The notes: generated by a model not told the origin, from the sequence alone. Numbered from the stretch's first letter, positions 20,317-29,805 are shown. The stretch: 64,000 nt of DNA from Mycobacterium heckeshornense (GCF_016592155.1 NZ_AP024237.1:1798001-1862000); one strand, 5' to 3'. A program made the numbers and translations.

Positions 20317-21752
20317 ACGTATTCGACTCGCCGTGGTTTTACTGGGCGCTCGCGGTGTCGATCGGATTGCCCGTCTGTCTCATCGTTCTCACCGAGTGGC
20401 ATCAGACGCTGGCCCACAAGAAAAGTCATCTGGCCAAGCCGGTCCACTTGCTGCGCACCTATGTCGTGCCACTGGGCGCGCTATTGCTCCTGCTCGTCAA
20501 AGCCACCCAGGTCGATGCCCGCGACGTTTCAGTGCGCGTCCTGGCAACGGCATTCGGTTTCGTGGTGCTGGTGCTGGTGCTCTCCGGTCTCAACGCCACC
20601 CTGTTTCAAAGTGCGCCGCAAGGTTCGTGGCGCGACCGGTTACCAGCCATATTCGTCGACGTCGCCCGGTTCCTGCTGATCGGGGTGGGGCTGGCGCTCA
20701 TCTTGTCTTATTTCTGGGGCGTCCGCATCGCAGGCTTGTTCACCGCGCTGGGTGTGACGTCGGTGGTCATCGGCCTGATGCTGCAGAACTCAGTCGGCCA
20801 GATCGTGTCAGGTCTTTTCATGCTGCTCGAACAGCCGTTCCGGATCGGCGATTGGCTGGACACGCCCGCGGCACGGGGACGAATCGTCGAAGCGAATTGG
20901 CGCGCTGTCCACATCGAAACCGGCAAGGGGCTACAGATCACACCGAACTCGGTGCTGGCCACCACGTCGTTCACGAACCTCAGCCGCCCGGCCGGTGCCC
21001 ACAAACTCGCTGTGACGACGGTGTTTTCGCTCGCTGACCCACCGGACCGGGTGTGCGCGATGCTGTCCCGCGTTGCCAGTGCGCTTCCACAGGTGCGGGA
21101 GGGCAGCGCGGTTACATCGGTGCCCATCGGTAGCGCCTCCGACAACACGGCGCGCTGTTGCCAATATCGCACCACAATCGGTCTGAACTCTCCCGCCGAC
21201 GACAGTGCGGTGCAAGCCACCTTCTTGCGGTGGATTTGGTATGCGTCGCGGCGGGAGGGGCTTCACCTCGACGGCGCCGATGACAACATCTCGACGACCG
21301 AACGCGTGGAGAAAGCCTTACATACGGTGGTGGCGCCGGCATTGCGCCTGACCCCAACCGACGAACAGTCTCTGGTTCCCTACGCGAAAGTGGTCCGCTA
21401 CGGTGCCGGCGAGATTGTTCAGCGCGCTGGCGAAGTGCCTGCCGGTATGGCGTTTTTGATGCAGGGCAGTGTTCGGCTGTCCGTGACCGGTCAAGACGGG
21501 TCCACCACCGAGGTAGGGACCTTGGACGAGGGCTCCTTCGTCGGCCTGACAGCGTTGACGCGGCAGCCGAACCTCTCCGATGCCTACGCCTTGGACGAGG
21601 TGACCGCGCTCGAGATCGATCGCGTCCATCTCGAACGTCTGGTGATGGACAAGCCGTTACTCCTGCAGGAGTTCGGCCGCATTCTCGACGAGCGGCGAAG
21701 CCAAGTATCGCGGTTGGGAGGCCGTGAGCGGTCGAACATCCCGGGATCGTAG
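20313..21752 (+). CDS. MscS-type channel with C-terminal cyclic-nucleotide-binding-like domain (Rv2434c-like)
   Basis: 479 residues. The N-terminal half has four to five membrane helices. The MscS pore-lining and beta domains follow: GVTSVVIGLMLQNSVGQIVSGLF, LLEQPFRIGDWLD and a surface part with TPNSVLATT. Residues about 345-465 form a CRP/cNMP-binding beta-roll. Its phosphate-binding cassette (about 408-426) reads FVGLTAL...LSDAYA where FGEIAL...RxA is expected, so the key Glu and Arg are absent and cyclic nucleotide binding is doubtful. It starts by ATGA overlap with the cyclase-like gene, which ties their function together. Confidence 0.88.
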   Translation: MNVFDSPWFYWALAVSIGLPVCLIVLTEWHQTLAHKKSHLAKPVHLLRTYVVPLGALLLLLVKATQVDARDVSVRVLATAFGFVVLVLVLSGLNATLFQSAPQGSWRDRLPAIFVDVARFLLIGVGLALILSYFWGVRIAGLFTALGVTSVVIGLMLQNSVGQIVSGLFMLLEQPFRIGDWLDTPAARGRIVEANWRAVHIETGKGLQITPNSVLATTSFTNLSRPAGAHKLAVTTVFSLADPPDRVCAMLSRVASALPQVREGSAVTSVPIGSASDNTARCCQYRTTIGLNSPADDSAVQATFLRWIWYASRREGLHLDGADDNISTTERVEKALHTVVAPALRLTPTDEQSLVPYAKVVRYGAGEIVQRAGEVPAGMAFLMQGSVRLSVTGQDGSTTEVGTLDEGSFVGLTALTRQPNLSDAYALDEVTALEIDRVHLERLVMDKPLLLQEFGRILDERRSQVSRLGGRERSNIPGS

Positions 21753-22230
21753 GCCGCCCATGTCGACATGTGGCCGCTGAATTCGGCCAGCACAATCAAC
21801 GCGGCGGCTTTGTCGCATGCTCGCATGGCGTTGAGCGGTCGCCCCGCAGAAGGCGACGTGTTCGCCGGATACATCCCTGAAGGGCCGAGCTTCGCCTTCC
21901 AGGAACCGCCGCCGGCAGTGGCGGCTCCGCTGAACGTCGAGGGCATTCGCCGCCACCAGATCGCGCCGGCCGCGGGCCGCGCCACGGGCTCGCGCAGTGG
22001 TCGCCGCGGCCAATGCGCTGGGCACCGCCGCCGGCTGACACGGCTATTTTTCGGGTTTGTGATCACGGGTCGGCATCGCGATCTGGGTCGACGTCTGCAG
22101 GACCAAGACCTGGCCGAACATCGTTGCCGACACCCGCGCGGCGATGCTTAAGCAATCTCGCCCGCCATTTGGAGCCCCGCCCGGCTCGGGGTGTCGCCGC
22201 CCACCATTGGCGGACCGATACGCTGGGGTA
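21753..22230 (+). other. Intergenic region, possible gene remnant
   Basis: 478 bases between the channel gene and proA. Frames on both strands are open for 80-160 codons, but none gives a recognisable protein and none has a good start signal. One short frame ending at about 22038 reads RAVVAAANALGTAAG, which looks coding and may be the tail of a decayed gene. In H37Rv, ahpC, ahpD and PE25/PPE41 lie around here; none was recognised. Confidence 0.35.
22219..22224 (+). promoter_or_regulatory. -10 box TACGCT for leaderless proA
   Basis: TACGCT ends 6 bases before the ATG at 22231. It supports this start over in-frame codons further upstream. Confidence 0.55.
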
Positions 22231-23478
22231 ATGAGTCTGCACGCTCCGTCGCGCCACGACTTGCGTCAAGAAGTCCATGACGCCGCGCGCCGGGCCCGTG
22301 TCGCCGCGCGCGCCCTGGCCTCGCTGCCCACCGCGGTGAAGAACCAAGCGCTGCACGCAGCCGCCGACGCGATCATCGCCCACGTCGATAAGATCCTGGC
22401 CGCCAACGCCGAAGACCTCAATGCCGCCCGCGACGCAAACACCCCGACGGCGATGCTCGACCGGCTGGCCCTCAACCCGCAACGCGTTGACGGGATCGCC
22501 GCCGGCCTGCGTCAGGTGGCCGGTCTGCCCGATCCGGTCGGTGAAGTGCTGCGCGGCTACACGTTGCCCAACGGGCTGCACTTGCGCCAGCAGCGGGTCC
22601 CGCTCGGCGTGGTCGGCATGGTCTACGAGGGCCGTCCCAATGTGACCGTCGACGCGTTCGGGCTGGCGCTGAAGTCAGGCAACGCGGCGCTGCTGCGCGG
22701 CAGCTCCTCGGCGGACCGGTCCAACGCGGCGTTGGTGGAGGTGCTGCGCGACGCACTGGTCAAAGAAGACCTGCCCATCGACGCGGTGCAGTTGCTGGAC
22801 AGCTCGGACCGCGCGACCGTCACCCACCTCATCCAGGCACGCGGGCTGGTCGACGTGGTGATCCCGCGCGGGGGAGCGGGCCTCATCGACGCGGTGGTGC
22901 GCGACGCCCAAGTGCCGACCATCGAAACCGGCGTCGGCAACTGCCACGTGTATGTGCACGAAGCCGCCGACCTCAACGTCGCCGAACGGGTGTTGCTGAA
23001 CTCCAAGACCCGCCGGCCCAGCGTGTGCAACGCCGCCGAAACGTTGCTGGTCGACGTGGCGATCGCCGATCGCGCGATGCCGCGGCTGGTGGGCGCGTTG
23101 CAGGACGCCGGGGTGACCGTGCACCTCGACCCGGACGAGGCTGACCTGCGTCGGGAGTTTTTGTCGATGGACATTGCGGTGGCGGTGGTCGACGGTGTCG
23201 ACGCTGCGATCGCCCACATCAACGAATACGGCACCGGACACACCGAAGCCATCGTGACTACGAATTTAGCTGCGGCACAACGGTTTACTGAAGGAGTCGA
23301 TTCGGCTGCAGTGATGGTCAACGCGTCGACGGCGTTCACCGACGGCGAGCAGTTCGGGTTCGGCGCCGAGATCGGCATCTCCACCCAGAAGCTGCATGCT
23401 CGCGGCCCGATGGGGCTGCCCGAATTGACCTCAACCAAGTGGATCGTCTGGGGAGACGGTCACACCCGACCCGCCTAG
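22231..23478 (+). CDS. proA: Gamma-glutamyl phosphate reductase
   Basis: Second step of proline synthesis: reduces glutamyl 5-phosphate to the semialdehyde with NADPH. 415 residues, the length I recall for M. tuberculosis ProA. Catalytic Cys266 is in [15 protein letters not shown], with the aldehyde-dehydrogenase-like cofactor segments [12 protein letters not shown] and [12 protein letters not shown]. The ATG at 22231 is supported by the -10 box; an upstream start at 22144 lacks family similarity. proB is 10 kb away in another transcription unit. Confidence 0.96.
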   Translation: MSLHAPSRHDLRQEVHDAARRARVAARALASLPTAVKNQALHAAADAIIAHVDKILAANAEDLNAARDANTPTAMLDRLALNPQRVDGIAAGLRQVAGLPDPVGEVLRGYTLPNGLHLRQQRVPLGVVGMVYEGRPNVTVDAFGLALKSGNAALLRGSSSADRSNAALVEVLRDALVKEDLPIDAVQLLDSSDRATVTHLIQARGLVDVVIPRGGAGLIDAVVRDAQVPTIETGVGNCHVYVHEAADLNVAERVLLNSKTRRPSVCNAAETLLVDVAIADRAMPRLVGALQDAGVTVHLDPDEADLRREFLSMDIAVAVVDGVDAAIAHINEYGTGHTEAIVTTNLAAAQRFTEGVDSAAVMVNASTAFTDGEQFGFGAEIGISTQKLHARGPMGLPELTSTKWIVWGDGHTRPA

Positions 23479-23489
23479 GAGAAGCGCCA

Positions 23490-24365
23490 GTGACCGTTCC
23501 CGCACGTCCTATTCCGCTGTTCGCCGACATCGACGACGTCGCGCGCCGGCTGGCCGACACCGGCTACCTGCCCGACACCGCGACCGCGACCGCGGTGTTC
23601 CTCGCCGACCGGCTCGGTAAGCCGTTGCTGGTCGAAGGACCCGCCGGGGTCGGAAAGACCGAGCTGGCCCGCGCCGTCGCGCAAGCCACTGGGTCCGGGC
23701 TGGTGCGTCTGCAGTGCTACGAAGGCGTCGACGAGGCCCGCGCCCTCTACGAGTGGAACCATGCCAAGCAGATTCTGCGTATCCAAGCCGGTTCCGGCGA
23801 CTGGGAGGCGACCAAAGCCGACGTGTTCAGCGAGGAGTTCCTGCTGACCCGCCCGCTGCTGACCGCGATCCGGCGCACCGAGCCCACAGTGCTGTTGGTC
23901 GACGAGACCGACAAGGCCGACATCGAGATGGAAGGCCTGCTGCTGGAGGTTTTGAGCGACTTCGCGGTGACCGTTCCCGAGCTGGGCACCATCACCGCGG
24001 ACCGCGCGCCGTTCGTCGTGTTGACCTCCAACGCGACCCGCGAGCTGTCCGAGGCGCTCAAACGGCGTTGCCTGTTCTTACACATCGACTTTCCGAGCCC
24101 CGAGATGGAACGGCGAATCCTGTTGTCCCGGGTCCCGGAGCTGCCTGTGCATCTGGCCGACGAGCTGGTGCGCATCATCGGTGTGCTGCGCGGCATGCAG
24201 CTGAAGAAGGTGCCATCGATCGCCGAGACCATCGACTGGGGCCGCACGCTGCTGGCGCTGGGCCTGGACACCATCGATGACGCCACTGTGGCCGCCACGT
24301 TGGGTGTGGTGCTCAAGCACCAGTCCGACCAGCAGCGCGCGGCCGGAGAGCTCAGGCTGAACTGA
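23490..24365 (+). CDS. MoxR-type AAA+ ATPase (Rv2426c-like)
   Basis: 291 residues from GTG 23490, with AGGAGAAG upstream. Walker A is GPAGVGKT (50-57), Walker B LLVDETDKAD, sensor 1 LTSNATRELSEALKRRC (with arginine finger) and sensor 2 in the small domain. MoxR ATPases work with VWA-domain partners as chaperones that insert metals or assemble complexes. The stop overlaps the start of the VWA gene by one base (TGATG), a strong sign of a functional pair. proA is immediately upstream. Confidence 0.9.
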   Translation: MTVPARPIPLFADIDDVARRLADTGYLPDTATATAVFLADRLGKPLLVEGPAGVGKTELARAVAQATGSGLVRLQCYEGVDEARALYEWNHAKQILRIQAGSGDWEATKADVFSEEFLLTRPLLTAIRRTEPTVLLVDETDKADIEMEGLLLEVLSDFAVTVPELGTITADRAPFVVLTSNATRELSEALKRRCLFLHIDFPSPEMERRILLSRVPELPVHLADELVRIIGVLRGMQLKKVPSIAETIDWGRTLLALGLDTIDDATVAATLGVVLKHQSDQQRAAGELRLN

Positions 24366-25807
24366 TGGCCGTTCGCCGCGTCCGCCCCCGTCAGCCGTTG
24401 GCCCCGCATGGGCTTCCCGGTCATCTGGTTGGCTTTGTGGAAGCGCTTCGCGCGCAGGGCATTTCGGTCGGGCCGTCGGAGACGGTGGACGCCGGGCGGG
24501 TGGTGGCCACTTTGGGGCTCGGTGACCGCGAGGTGCTGCGCGAGGGCATCGCCTGCGCCGTGTTGCGCCGACCGGATCACCGCGAAACCTACGACGCCAT
24601 GTTCGACCTGTGGTGGCCGGCCGCGTTGGGTGCGCGAGCGGTGGTGACCGACGAGGCCGGCGACGACCCGGGTGTGCAGCTGGCGCCCGACGACGTCGAA
24701 GCGATGCGGCAGATGCTGGTCGATCTGCTGACCGCCCACCACGATCTCGCCGACATGGACGAGCGGCTGGTGGCGATGATCGCTCAGATCGTGGAGGCCT
24801 ATGGCAAATACAGCTCCAGCCGCGGCCCGTCGTACTCGTCGTATCAGGCGCTCAAAGCGATGGCGCTGGACCAGCTCGAAGGCCGGCTGCTGGCCGGCCT
24901 GCTGGCACCCTACGGCGACCAGCCCACCCCTACCCAGGAACAGATCGCCAAAGCCCTTGCCGCGCAGAAGATCACCCAGCTGCGCAGGATGGTCGACGCC
25001 GAGACCAAGCGCCGCACCGCCGAACAGCTCGGCCGCGACCACGTTCAAATGTACGGCATTCCACAGCTTTCCGAGAACGTGGAGTTCCTGCGCGCCTCAG
25101 CTGACCAGCTGCGCCAGATGCGCCGGGTGGTGGCGCCACTGGCGCGCACCCTGGCCACCCGGCTGGCCGCCCGCCGGCGTCGCACCCGCGCCGGGGCCAT
25201 CGACCTGCGCAAAACCCTGCGCAAGTCGATGTCCACCGGCGGTGTGCCCATCGACGTGGTGTTGCGTAAGCCGCGCCCGGCCCGGCCCGAACTGGTGGTG
25301 CTCTGCGACGTGTCGGGCTCGGTGGCCGGGTTCAGCCACTTCACCCTGCTGCTGGTTCATGCGCTGCGCCAACAATTTTCGCGGGTGCGGGTATTTGCGT
25401 TCATCGACACCACCGACGAGGTGACGCACCTCTTCGGACCCGACGCCGACCTGGCGGTGGCGATCCAGCGCATCACCCGCGAAGCCGGTGTCTACACCCG
25501 CGACGGGCATTCCGACTACGGCAACGCGTTCGTCTCGTTCACCGAGCAGTTCCACAATGTGCTTTCCCCGCGCAGCTCGCTGCTGGTGCTCGGCGACGGC
25601 CGCACCAACTACCGTGACCCGGCGATCGACGTGTTGGCGCACATGGTGACCGCCAGCCGTCACGCGCACTGGCTCAACCCCGAGCCCAGACACCTGTGGG
25701 GCAGCGGGGACTCGGCCGCGCCGCGCTACCAGGACGTGATCACCATGTACGAGTGCCGGTCGGCCAAGCAGCTGGCCGCGGTGATCGATCAGCTGTTGCC
25801 GGTCTAG
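24365..25807 (+). CDS. VWA-domain protein, CoxE-like (Rv2425c-like)
   Basis: 480 residues. The C-terminal third is a von Willebrand A domain with the MIDAS metal site DVSGS (Asp315, Ser317, Ser319) and the CoxE-type motif GDGRTNYRDP. The N-terminal part is helical with arginine-rich segments (TRLAARRRRTRAGAIDLRKTLRKSM). CoxE proteins partner with MoxR ATPases in maturation of metalloenzymes such as CO dehydrogenase. No target enzyme is encoded nearby, so the client is unknown. Confidence 0.87.
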   Translation: MAVRRVRPRQPLAPHGLPGHLVGFVEALRAQGISVGPSETVDAGRVVATLGLGDREVLREGIACAVLRRPDHRETYDAMFDLWWPAALGARAVVTDEAGDDPGVQLAPDDVEAMRQMLVDLLTAHHDLADMDERLVAMIAQIVEAYGKYSSSRGPSYSSYQALKAMALDQLEGRLLAGLLAPYGDQPTPTQEQIAKALAAQKITQLRRMVDAETKRRTAEQLGRDHVQMYGIPQLSENVEFLRASADQLRQMRRVVAPLARTLATRLAARRRRTRAGAIDLRKTLRKSMSTGGVPIDVVLRKPRPARPELVVLCDVSGSVAGFSHFTLLLVHALRQQFSRVRVFAFIDTTDEVTHLFGPDADLAVAIQRITREAGVYTRDGHSDYGNAFVSFTEQFHNVLSPRSSLLVLGDGRTNYRDPAIDVLAHMVTASRHAHWLNPEPRHLWGSGDSAAPRYQDVITMYECRSAKQLAAVIDQLLPV

Positions 25808-25826
25808 TCTTGGCGCCAAACGGTTC

Positions 25827-26255
25827 TCAAGTGATCAGCTCAGCGTCCACGTCGAGCGCCCGGTAGACCTCGAGCGCACGATGGTCGCGGGTCGCGAGCG
25901 TGAGCCGGTGCTCGTGGGCGACGGCGCCGACGAGCGCGTCGTAGACCGACCCGCCCGCGATGCCTGCAGTGCCGAGTGCGGCCAAGAGCGAGGCCGCGGC
26001 CTGGGGGCCGAGAAATCTGGTTTCGGGGAACGACTTGGCAAGCAACTGTGCCACGGTCGCCGGCGTCCGGCGAGCCGGCGGCGGTAGGCGGGTCAGCACG
26101 GAGAACGTCTCGAACGCAGCGTGGCCCGCGAGTCCCCAGCGCCGGTCACGTAGCGCGTGGAAGGCATTTTCATGGTGGTCGTGATCGGCGACCACCAGTG
26201 CGACCGCGACGCTCGTGTCAACGAGAACCGTCGCTTTTTTACCGCTGGCCGGCAT
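25827..26255 (-). CDS. vapC: VapC-family PIN-domain ribonuclease toxin
   Basis: 142 residues. The PIN acidic quartet is complete: Asp13 (VLVDTS), Glu49 (AFETFSVL), Asp106 (VYDALVG) and Asp124 (ATRDHRAL). Such toxins cut tRNA or rRNA under Mg2+. The start overlaps the last 17 bases of the antitoxin gene, the usual vapBC arrangement. It lies between the VWA gene and nadD, a place where I recall no vapBC in H37Rv. Confidence 0.92.
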   Translation of the reverse strand: MPASGKKATVLVDTSVAVALVVADHDHHENAFHALRDRRWGLAGHAAFETFSVLTRLPPPARRTPATVAQLLAKSFPETRFLGPQAAASLLAALGTAGIAGGSVYDALVGAVAHEHRLTLATRDHRALEVYRALDVDAELIT

Positions 26256-26472
26256 CGCGCAGGGCCCGGACGAGGTCGTCGTTGATGTCTACGCCGCCGG
26301 CGGGTATGACAAGACGGCCCTCGCGCTCGTCGAGCGAGTCGCCGGCGATCGGCTCGACGCGCAGTGCCGCGCCATCAGTGGTCACCTCCACCTCACCGGG
26401 CCTCAGGCCCAGATGGTCGCGGAGCGGCTTTGGAATAACCAAGCGTCCTGCCTTGTCAATGGTTGCACGCAT
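26239..26472 (-). CDS. vapB: VapB-family antitoxin, AbrB/SpoVT type
   Basis: 77 residues. The N-terminal swapped-hairpin DNA-binding fold reads IDKAGRLVIPKPLRDHLGLRPG, and the C-terminal acidic tail would block the toxin. It should bind its own promoter and repress the operon. The gene is leaderless-type: TAACTT lies 6 bases before the ATG. It is divergent from nadD with only 54 bases between the start codons, so VapB binding could also affect nadD. Confidence 0.9.
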   Translation of the reverse strand: MRATIDKAGRLVIPKPLRDHLGLRPGEVEVTTDGAALRVEPIAGDSLDEREGRLVIPAGGVDINDDLVRALRDAGQR

Positions 26473-26478
26473 GCCTAA

Positions 26479-26484
26479 AAGTTA
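26479..26484 (-). promoter_or_regulatory. -10 box TAACTT for leaderless vapBC
   Basis: TAACTT stands 6 bases before the vapB ATG on the minus strand, inside the 54-base region shared with nadD. Confidence 0.5.
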
Positions 26485-26512
26485 CCATCTCAGGATCGGG
26501 ACACCGCTCCAG

Positions 26513-26518
26513 TAAGCT
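26513..26518 (+). promoter_or_regulatory. -10 box TAAGCT for leaderless nadD
   Basis: TAAGCT ends 8 bases before the GTG at 26527. No Shine-Dalgarno sequence is present. Confidence 0.45.
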
Positions 26519-26526
26519 GGCAAGTC

Positions 26527-27153
26527 GTGCAAAAGCGGCGTCGCAGACTCGGCGTGATGGGTGGGACGTTCGACCCCATCCACAACGGCCACCTGGTCGC
26601 CGCCAGCGAAGTAGCCGACCTGTTCGCGCTCGACGAAGTCGTCTTCGTGCCGACCGGCCAGCCCTGGCAAAAAGACCGGCACGTCAGCGCCGCCGAAGAC
26701 CGTTACCTGATGACCGTCATCGCCACCGCCTCCAATCCCCGCTTTTCGGTCAGCCGGGTCGACATCGACCGCGGCGGCCCCACCTACACCAAAGACACCC
26801 TGCGCGATCTGCATGCAATCAACCCGGATTGCGAGCTGTACTTCATCACCGGCGCCGACGCACTGACATCGATTCTGTCGTGGCAGGACTGGGCGGACCT
26901 GTTTGCGATGGCGCGGTTCATCGGGGTGAGCCGGCCGGGCTACGACCTGGGCCGCGAGCACCTCGCGGAGGTTCTCGACGGCCTGCCCGACGACGCCCTG
27001 ACGTTGGTCGAGGTGCCCGCGCTGGCGATCTCGTCGACGGACTGCCGCCGCCGTGCCGAGGAGCACCGCCCGCTGTGGTACCTGATGCCCGACGGCGTCG
27101 TCCAATACGTGTCCAAGCGACGGCTGTACAGCAAGCCGGGGGACCAGGCGTGA
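26527..27153 (+). CDS. nadD: Nicotinate-nucleotide adenylyltransferase
   Basis: Joins nicotinate mononucleotide and ATP to give deamido-NAD, the substrate of nadE. 208 residues. The nucleotidyltransferase motif [11 protein letters not shown] is at 12-22 and the C-terminal ISSTDCRRR fits the SSTxxR signature. The stop overlaps rsfS (GTGA). It heads the nadD-rsfS-gpgP-octT operon, as in M. tuberculosis. Confidence 0.96.
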   Translation: MQKRRRRLGVMGGTFDPIHNGHLVAASEVADLFALDEVVFVPTGQPWQKDRHVSAAEDRYLMTVIATASNPRFSVSRVDIDRGGPTYTKDTLRDLHAINPDCELYFITGADALTSILSWQDWADLFAMARFIGVSRPGYDLGREHLAEVLDGLPDDALTLVEVPALAISSTDCRRRAEEHRPLWYLMPDGVVQYVSKRRLYSKPGDQA

Positions 27154-27518
27154 CGGCCAGCCGGGAGGCCATCGACATGGCCACCGTGGCCGCCAGCGCC
27201 GCCGCGTCCAAGCTGGCCGAGGATGTGGTCATCATCGACGTCTCGGGGCAGCTGGTGATCACCGATTGCTTCGTCATCGCCTCGGCGTCCAACGAGCGGC
27301 AGGTCAACGCCATCGTCGACGAGGTCGAGGAGAAAATGCGCCGGGCGGGGTATAAGCCGGCGCGCCGCGAAGGCGGCCGCGAAGGCCGCTGGACGCTGCT
27401 GGATTACCTTGACATCGTCGTGCATATCCAGCATCGAGACGAGCGCAACTTCTACGCCCTCGACCGGCTGTGGCGTGACTGTCCGCAGGTCGCCGTCGAT
27501 CTGGAACGTACGTCATGA
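27150..27518 (+). CDS. rsfS: Ribosomal silencing factor RsfS
   Basis: 122 residues. Binds L14 and blocks subunit joining in starvation. Typical segments are [42 protein letters not shown] and FYALDRLW. The GTG at 27150 overlaps the nadD stop, and its own stop overlaps the gpgP start by four bases (ATGA). Confidence 0.93.
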   Translation: MTASREAIDMATVAASAAASKLAEDVVIIDVSGQLVITDCFVIASASNERQVNAIVDEVEEKMRRAGYKPARREGGREGRWTLLDYLDIVVHIQHRDERNFYALDRLWRDCPQVAVDLERTS

Positions 27519-28177
27519 GGACGCGGCTGCTGGTGATGTTGCGACACGGTCAAACCGCCTTCAACCTCGACACCCGGATGCAGGGCCAGCTCGACACCGA
27601 GCTAAGTGACCTTGGCCGTGCCCAGGCCGTCGCCGCGGCCGAGGTGCTGGGCAAGCGCCAACCGCTGCTGATCGTATCCTCGGATTTGCGGCGGGCCTAT
27701 GACACCGCCGTGGTGCTGGCGGAGCGCACCGGCTTGCAGCTGCGGGTCGACAGCCGGTTGCGGGAGACCCACCTCGGCGACTGGCAAGGCATGACGCACG
27801 CGCAGGTCGACAGCGCCGCTCCGGGCGCACGATTGGCGTGGCGCGAGGACGCGTCCTGGGCCCCTCACGGGGGGGAGAGCAGGGTCGACGTGGCCGCCCG
27901 CAGCCTGCCGCTGATCGGCGAACTTGTGGCGGCCGAAGCGGAGTGGGGTCGTGACGAGCGGCCGGTAGTGCTGGTCGCCCACGGCGGTCTCATCGCCGCG
28001 TTGACGGCGACGCTGCTGCGGCTACCGGTGGCCAACTGGCCCGCCCTCGGTGGGATGGGCAATGCCAGCTGGACGCAACTGAGTGGATACTCCGCCGACG
28101 ATGCCGACATGGACGGCATCACGTGGCGTCTGGACGTGTGGAACGCCTCGGCGCAGGTAGCGGGCGATGTCTTCTGA
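27515..28177 (+). CDS. gpgP: Glucosyl-3-phosphoglycerate phosphatase
   Basis: Removes phosphate from glucosyl-3-phosphoglycerate in the methylglucose lipopolysaccharide (MGLP) pathway. 220 residues, histidine-phosphatase fold. Arg10-His11 (LRHGQT), Asn17, Gln23, Arg60 and Glu84 fall at the positions I recall for M. tuberculosis GpgP; the second catalytic His is 156 in VAHGG. It overlaps octT by 11 bases, and both act in MGLP synthesis. Confidence 0.9.
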   Translation: MRTRLLVMLRHGQTAFNLDTRMQGQLDTELSDLGRAQAVAAAEVLGKRQPLLIVSSDLRRAYDTAVVLAERTGLQLRVDSRLRETHLGDWQGMTHAQVDSAAPGARLAWREDASWAPHGGESRVDVAARSLPLIGELVAAEAEWGRDERPVVLVAHGGLIAALTATLLRLPVANWPALGGMGNASWTQLSGYSADDADMDGITWRLDVWNASAQVAGDVF

Positions 28178-28961
28178 GCGGCGACCCGTATTGCTGGTCT
28201 TCGCCGATTCCCTGGCCTACTATGGGCCCACCGGCGGCCTGCCCGCCGACGATCCACGCATCTGGCCCAACATCGTTGCTTCCCAATTGGGTTGGGATGT
28301 CGAGCTGATCGGGCGGATCGGGTGGACATGTCGCGACGTCTGGTGGGCCGCCACCCAGGATCCCCGGGCGTGGGCGGCGCTGCGCAGGGCCGGCGCGGTG
28401 ATATTCGCGACCGGCGGGATGGATTCACTGCCGTCGGTGTTGCCGACGGCGCTGCGCGAGCTCATCCGCTATGTCCGGCCGCCCTGGTTGCGGCGCTGGG
28501 TGCGCGACGGCTACGGCTGGCTGCAGCGGCGCCTCTCACCGGTAGCCAGGCCCGCCCTGCCGCCAAGCCTCACCGTGGAATACCTCGAACAAACGCGTGG
28601 CGCAATCGATTTCAACCGACCCGGGATACCGATCGTGGCATCCCTACCGTCGGTGCATATCGCCGAGACATATGGCAAGGCCCACCAGGGCCGCGATGCG
28701 ACCGCGGCGGCAATAGCCGAATGGGCTCAGCAGCATGGCATTCCATTGACCGACCTCAAAGTTGCCGTGGCCGAACACATCATGAGCGGTCATGGCAACC
28801 CTGACGGTATCCACTGGAACTTCGAGGCGCACCAGGCGGTGGCGGATCTAATGCTCAAGGCATTGGCCGAAGCCGGCGTCGTGACGATGCAGCGCGCGCA
28901 GCGCGATGAGGAGGAGCCGCGCGATCAAGCCGGCGTGGTGGACGACAAAACTCACGGCTGA
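28167..28961 (+). CDS. octT: SGNH-type octanoyltransferase of MGLP synthesis, repeat-altered C-terminus
   Basis: 264 residues. Block I is FADSLAY (Ser15) and block [11 protein letters not shown] (Asp213, His216). From memory the H37Rv counterpart Rv2418c acylates an early MGLP precursor with octanoate. The segment after about residue 238 ([17 protein letters not shown]) is encoded by a diverged MIRU-like repeat at 28883-28920, so the protein probably gained a new C-terminal tail. Coupled to gpgP upstream; the degV gene starts 5 bases after its stop. Confidence 0.85.
   Translation: MSSERRPVLLVFADSLAYYGPTGGLPADDPRIWPNIVASQLGWDVELIGRIGWTCRDVWWAATQDPRAWAALRRAGAVIFATGGMDSLPSVLPTALRELIRYVRPPWLRRWVRDGYGWLQRRLSPVARPALPPSLTVEYLEQTRGAIDFNRPGIPIVASLPSVHIAETYGKAHQGRDATAAAIAEWAQQHGIPLTDLKVAVAEHIMSGHGNPDGIHWNFEAHQAVADLMLKALAEAGVVTMQRAQRDEEEPRDQAGVVDDKTHG
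28883..28920 (+). repeat. MIRU-like repeat, diverged copy C
   Basis: Shares GACGATGCAG at one end and GCGATGAGGAGGAGC at the other with copies A and B, but the middle differs and is three bases longer. It lies in frame in the 3' end of octT and supplies no start or stop of its own. Confidence 0.5.
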
Positions 28962-28965
28962 GCCC

Positions 28966-29799
28966 ATGTCTGTGGTGGTGGTCACCGACTCATCGTCGCG
29001 GTTGCCGGACGACATGCGCCAGCGGTGGGGTATCCGCCAAGTCCCGCTGCATATCTTGCTCGGTGGCCGCGATCTGCGTGACGGTGTCGATCCGATTCCA
29101 GACAATATTTACGAGTGTGGCGAGGCCACGACCGCGGCGGCGACCCCGGTTGAACTGTACGACGCCTACCGGCGAGCACTGGCGGACAGTGGCGGCGAGG
29201 GGGTTGTGGCCGTTCACCTTTCGGCCGCGTTGTCGGGCACTTTGCGTGCTGCCGAGACAACGGCAGCCGAGCTTGGCCCCTCGATACGGGTCATCGATTC
29301 CAAATCGACGGCTATGAATACTGGTTTCGTCGCGCTGGCCGCGGCACGGGCGGCGGCTGACGGCGCCGATCTGGACACCGTCGCGAATGCGGCTCGAACA
29401 GCGGTGCGGCGCAATCACGGATTCATCGTGGTGCACCGACTGGACAATCTGCGGCGCAGCGGGCGTATCGGAGGCGCTGCGGCGCGGCTGGGCAGCGCGC
29501 TGGCGCTCAAGCCGCTGCTGCGCATCGACGACGGCAAACTCGTACTGGCGCAACGTGTGCGCACCGCCAGCAAGGCGCTGGCAGCAATGGTCGACCGGGT
29601 CTGCGAGGTCGTCGGCGATAACGCCGCAGCCGTCGCGGTGCATCACGTCGCCAACGAGGAAGGAGCCGTCCAGTTGGCGGCCACGCTGGCCGAACGACTG
29701 CCCGCGTGCCGACCCGCAATCGTGACGGACCTGGGCCCGGTGCTCGCGTTGCACGTCGGCGCCGGAGCACTCGCGGTGTGTGTCGAGGTCTCACCGTAG
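28966..29799 (+). CDS. DegV-family fatty-acid-binding protein (Rv2417c-like)
   Basis: 277 residues. N-terminal VVTDSSSRLP, then LSAALSGTL and the C-terminal HRLDNLRRSGRIGGAAA are DegV signatures. Members bind a fatty acid and in firmicutes act as FakB subunits that present it to a kinase; no FakA-like kinase is visible here. The ATG at 28966 gives the family start; a frame start at 28906 would add 20 residues from inside octT. It probably belongs to the nadD operon. Confidence 0.88.
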   Translation: MSVVVVTDSSSRLPDDMRQRWGIRQVPLHILLGGRDLRDGVDPIPDNIYECGEATTAAATPVELYDAYRRALADSGGEGVVAVHLSAALSGTLRAAETTAAELGPSIRVIDSKSTAMNTGFVALAAARAAADGADLDTVANAARTAVRRNHGFIVVHRLDNLRRSGRIGGAAARLGSALALKPLLRIDDGKLVLAQRVRTASKALAAMVDRVCEVVGDNAAAVAVHHVANEEGAVQLAATLAERLPACRPAIVTDLGPVLALHVGAGALAVCVEVSP

Positions 29800-29805
29800 C
29801 CCGGT

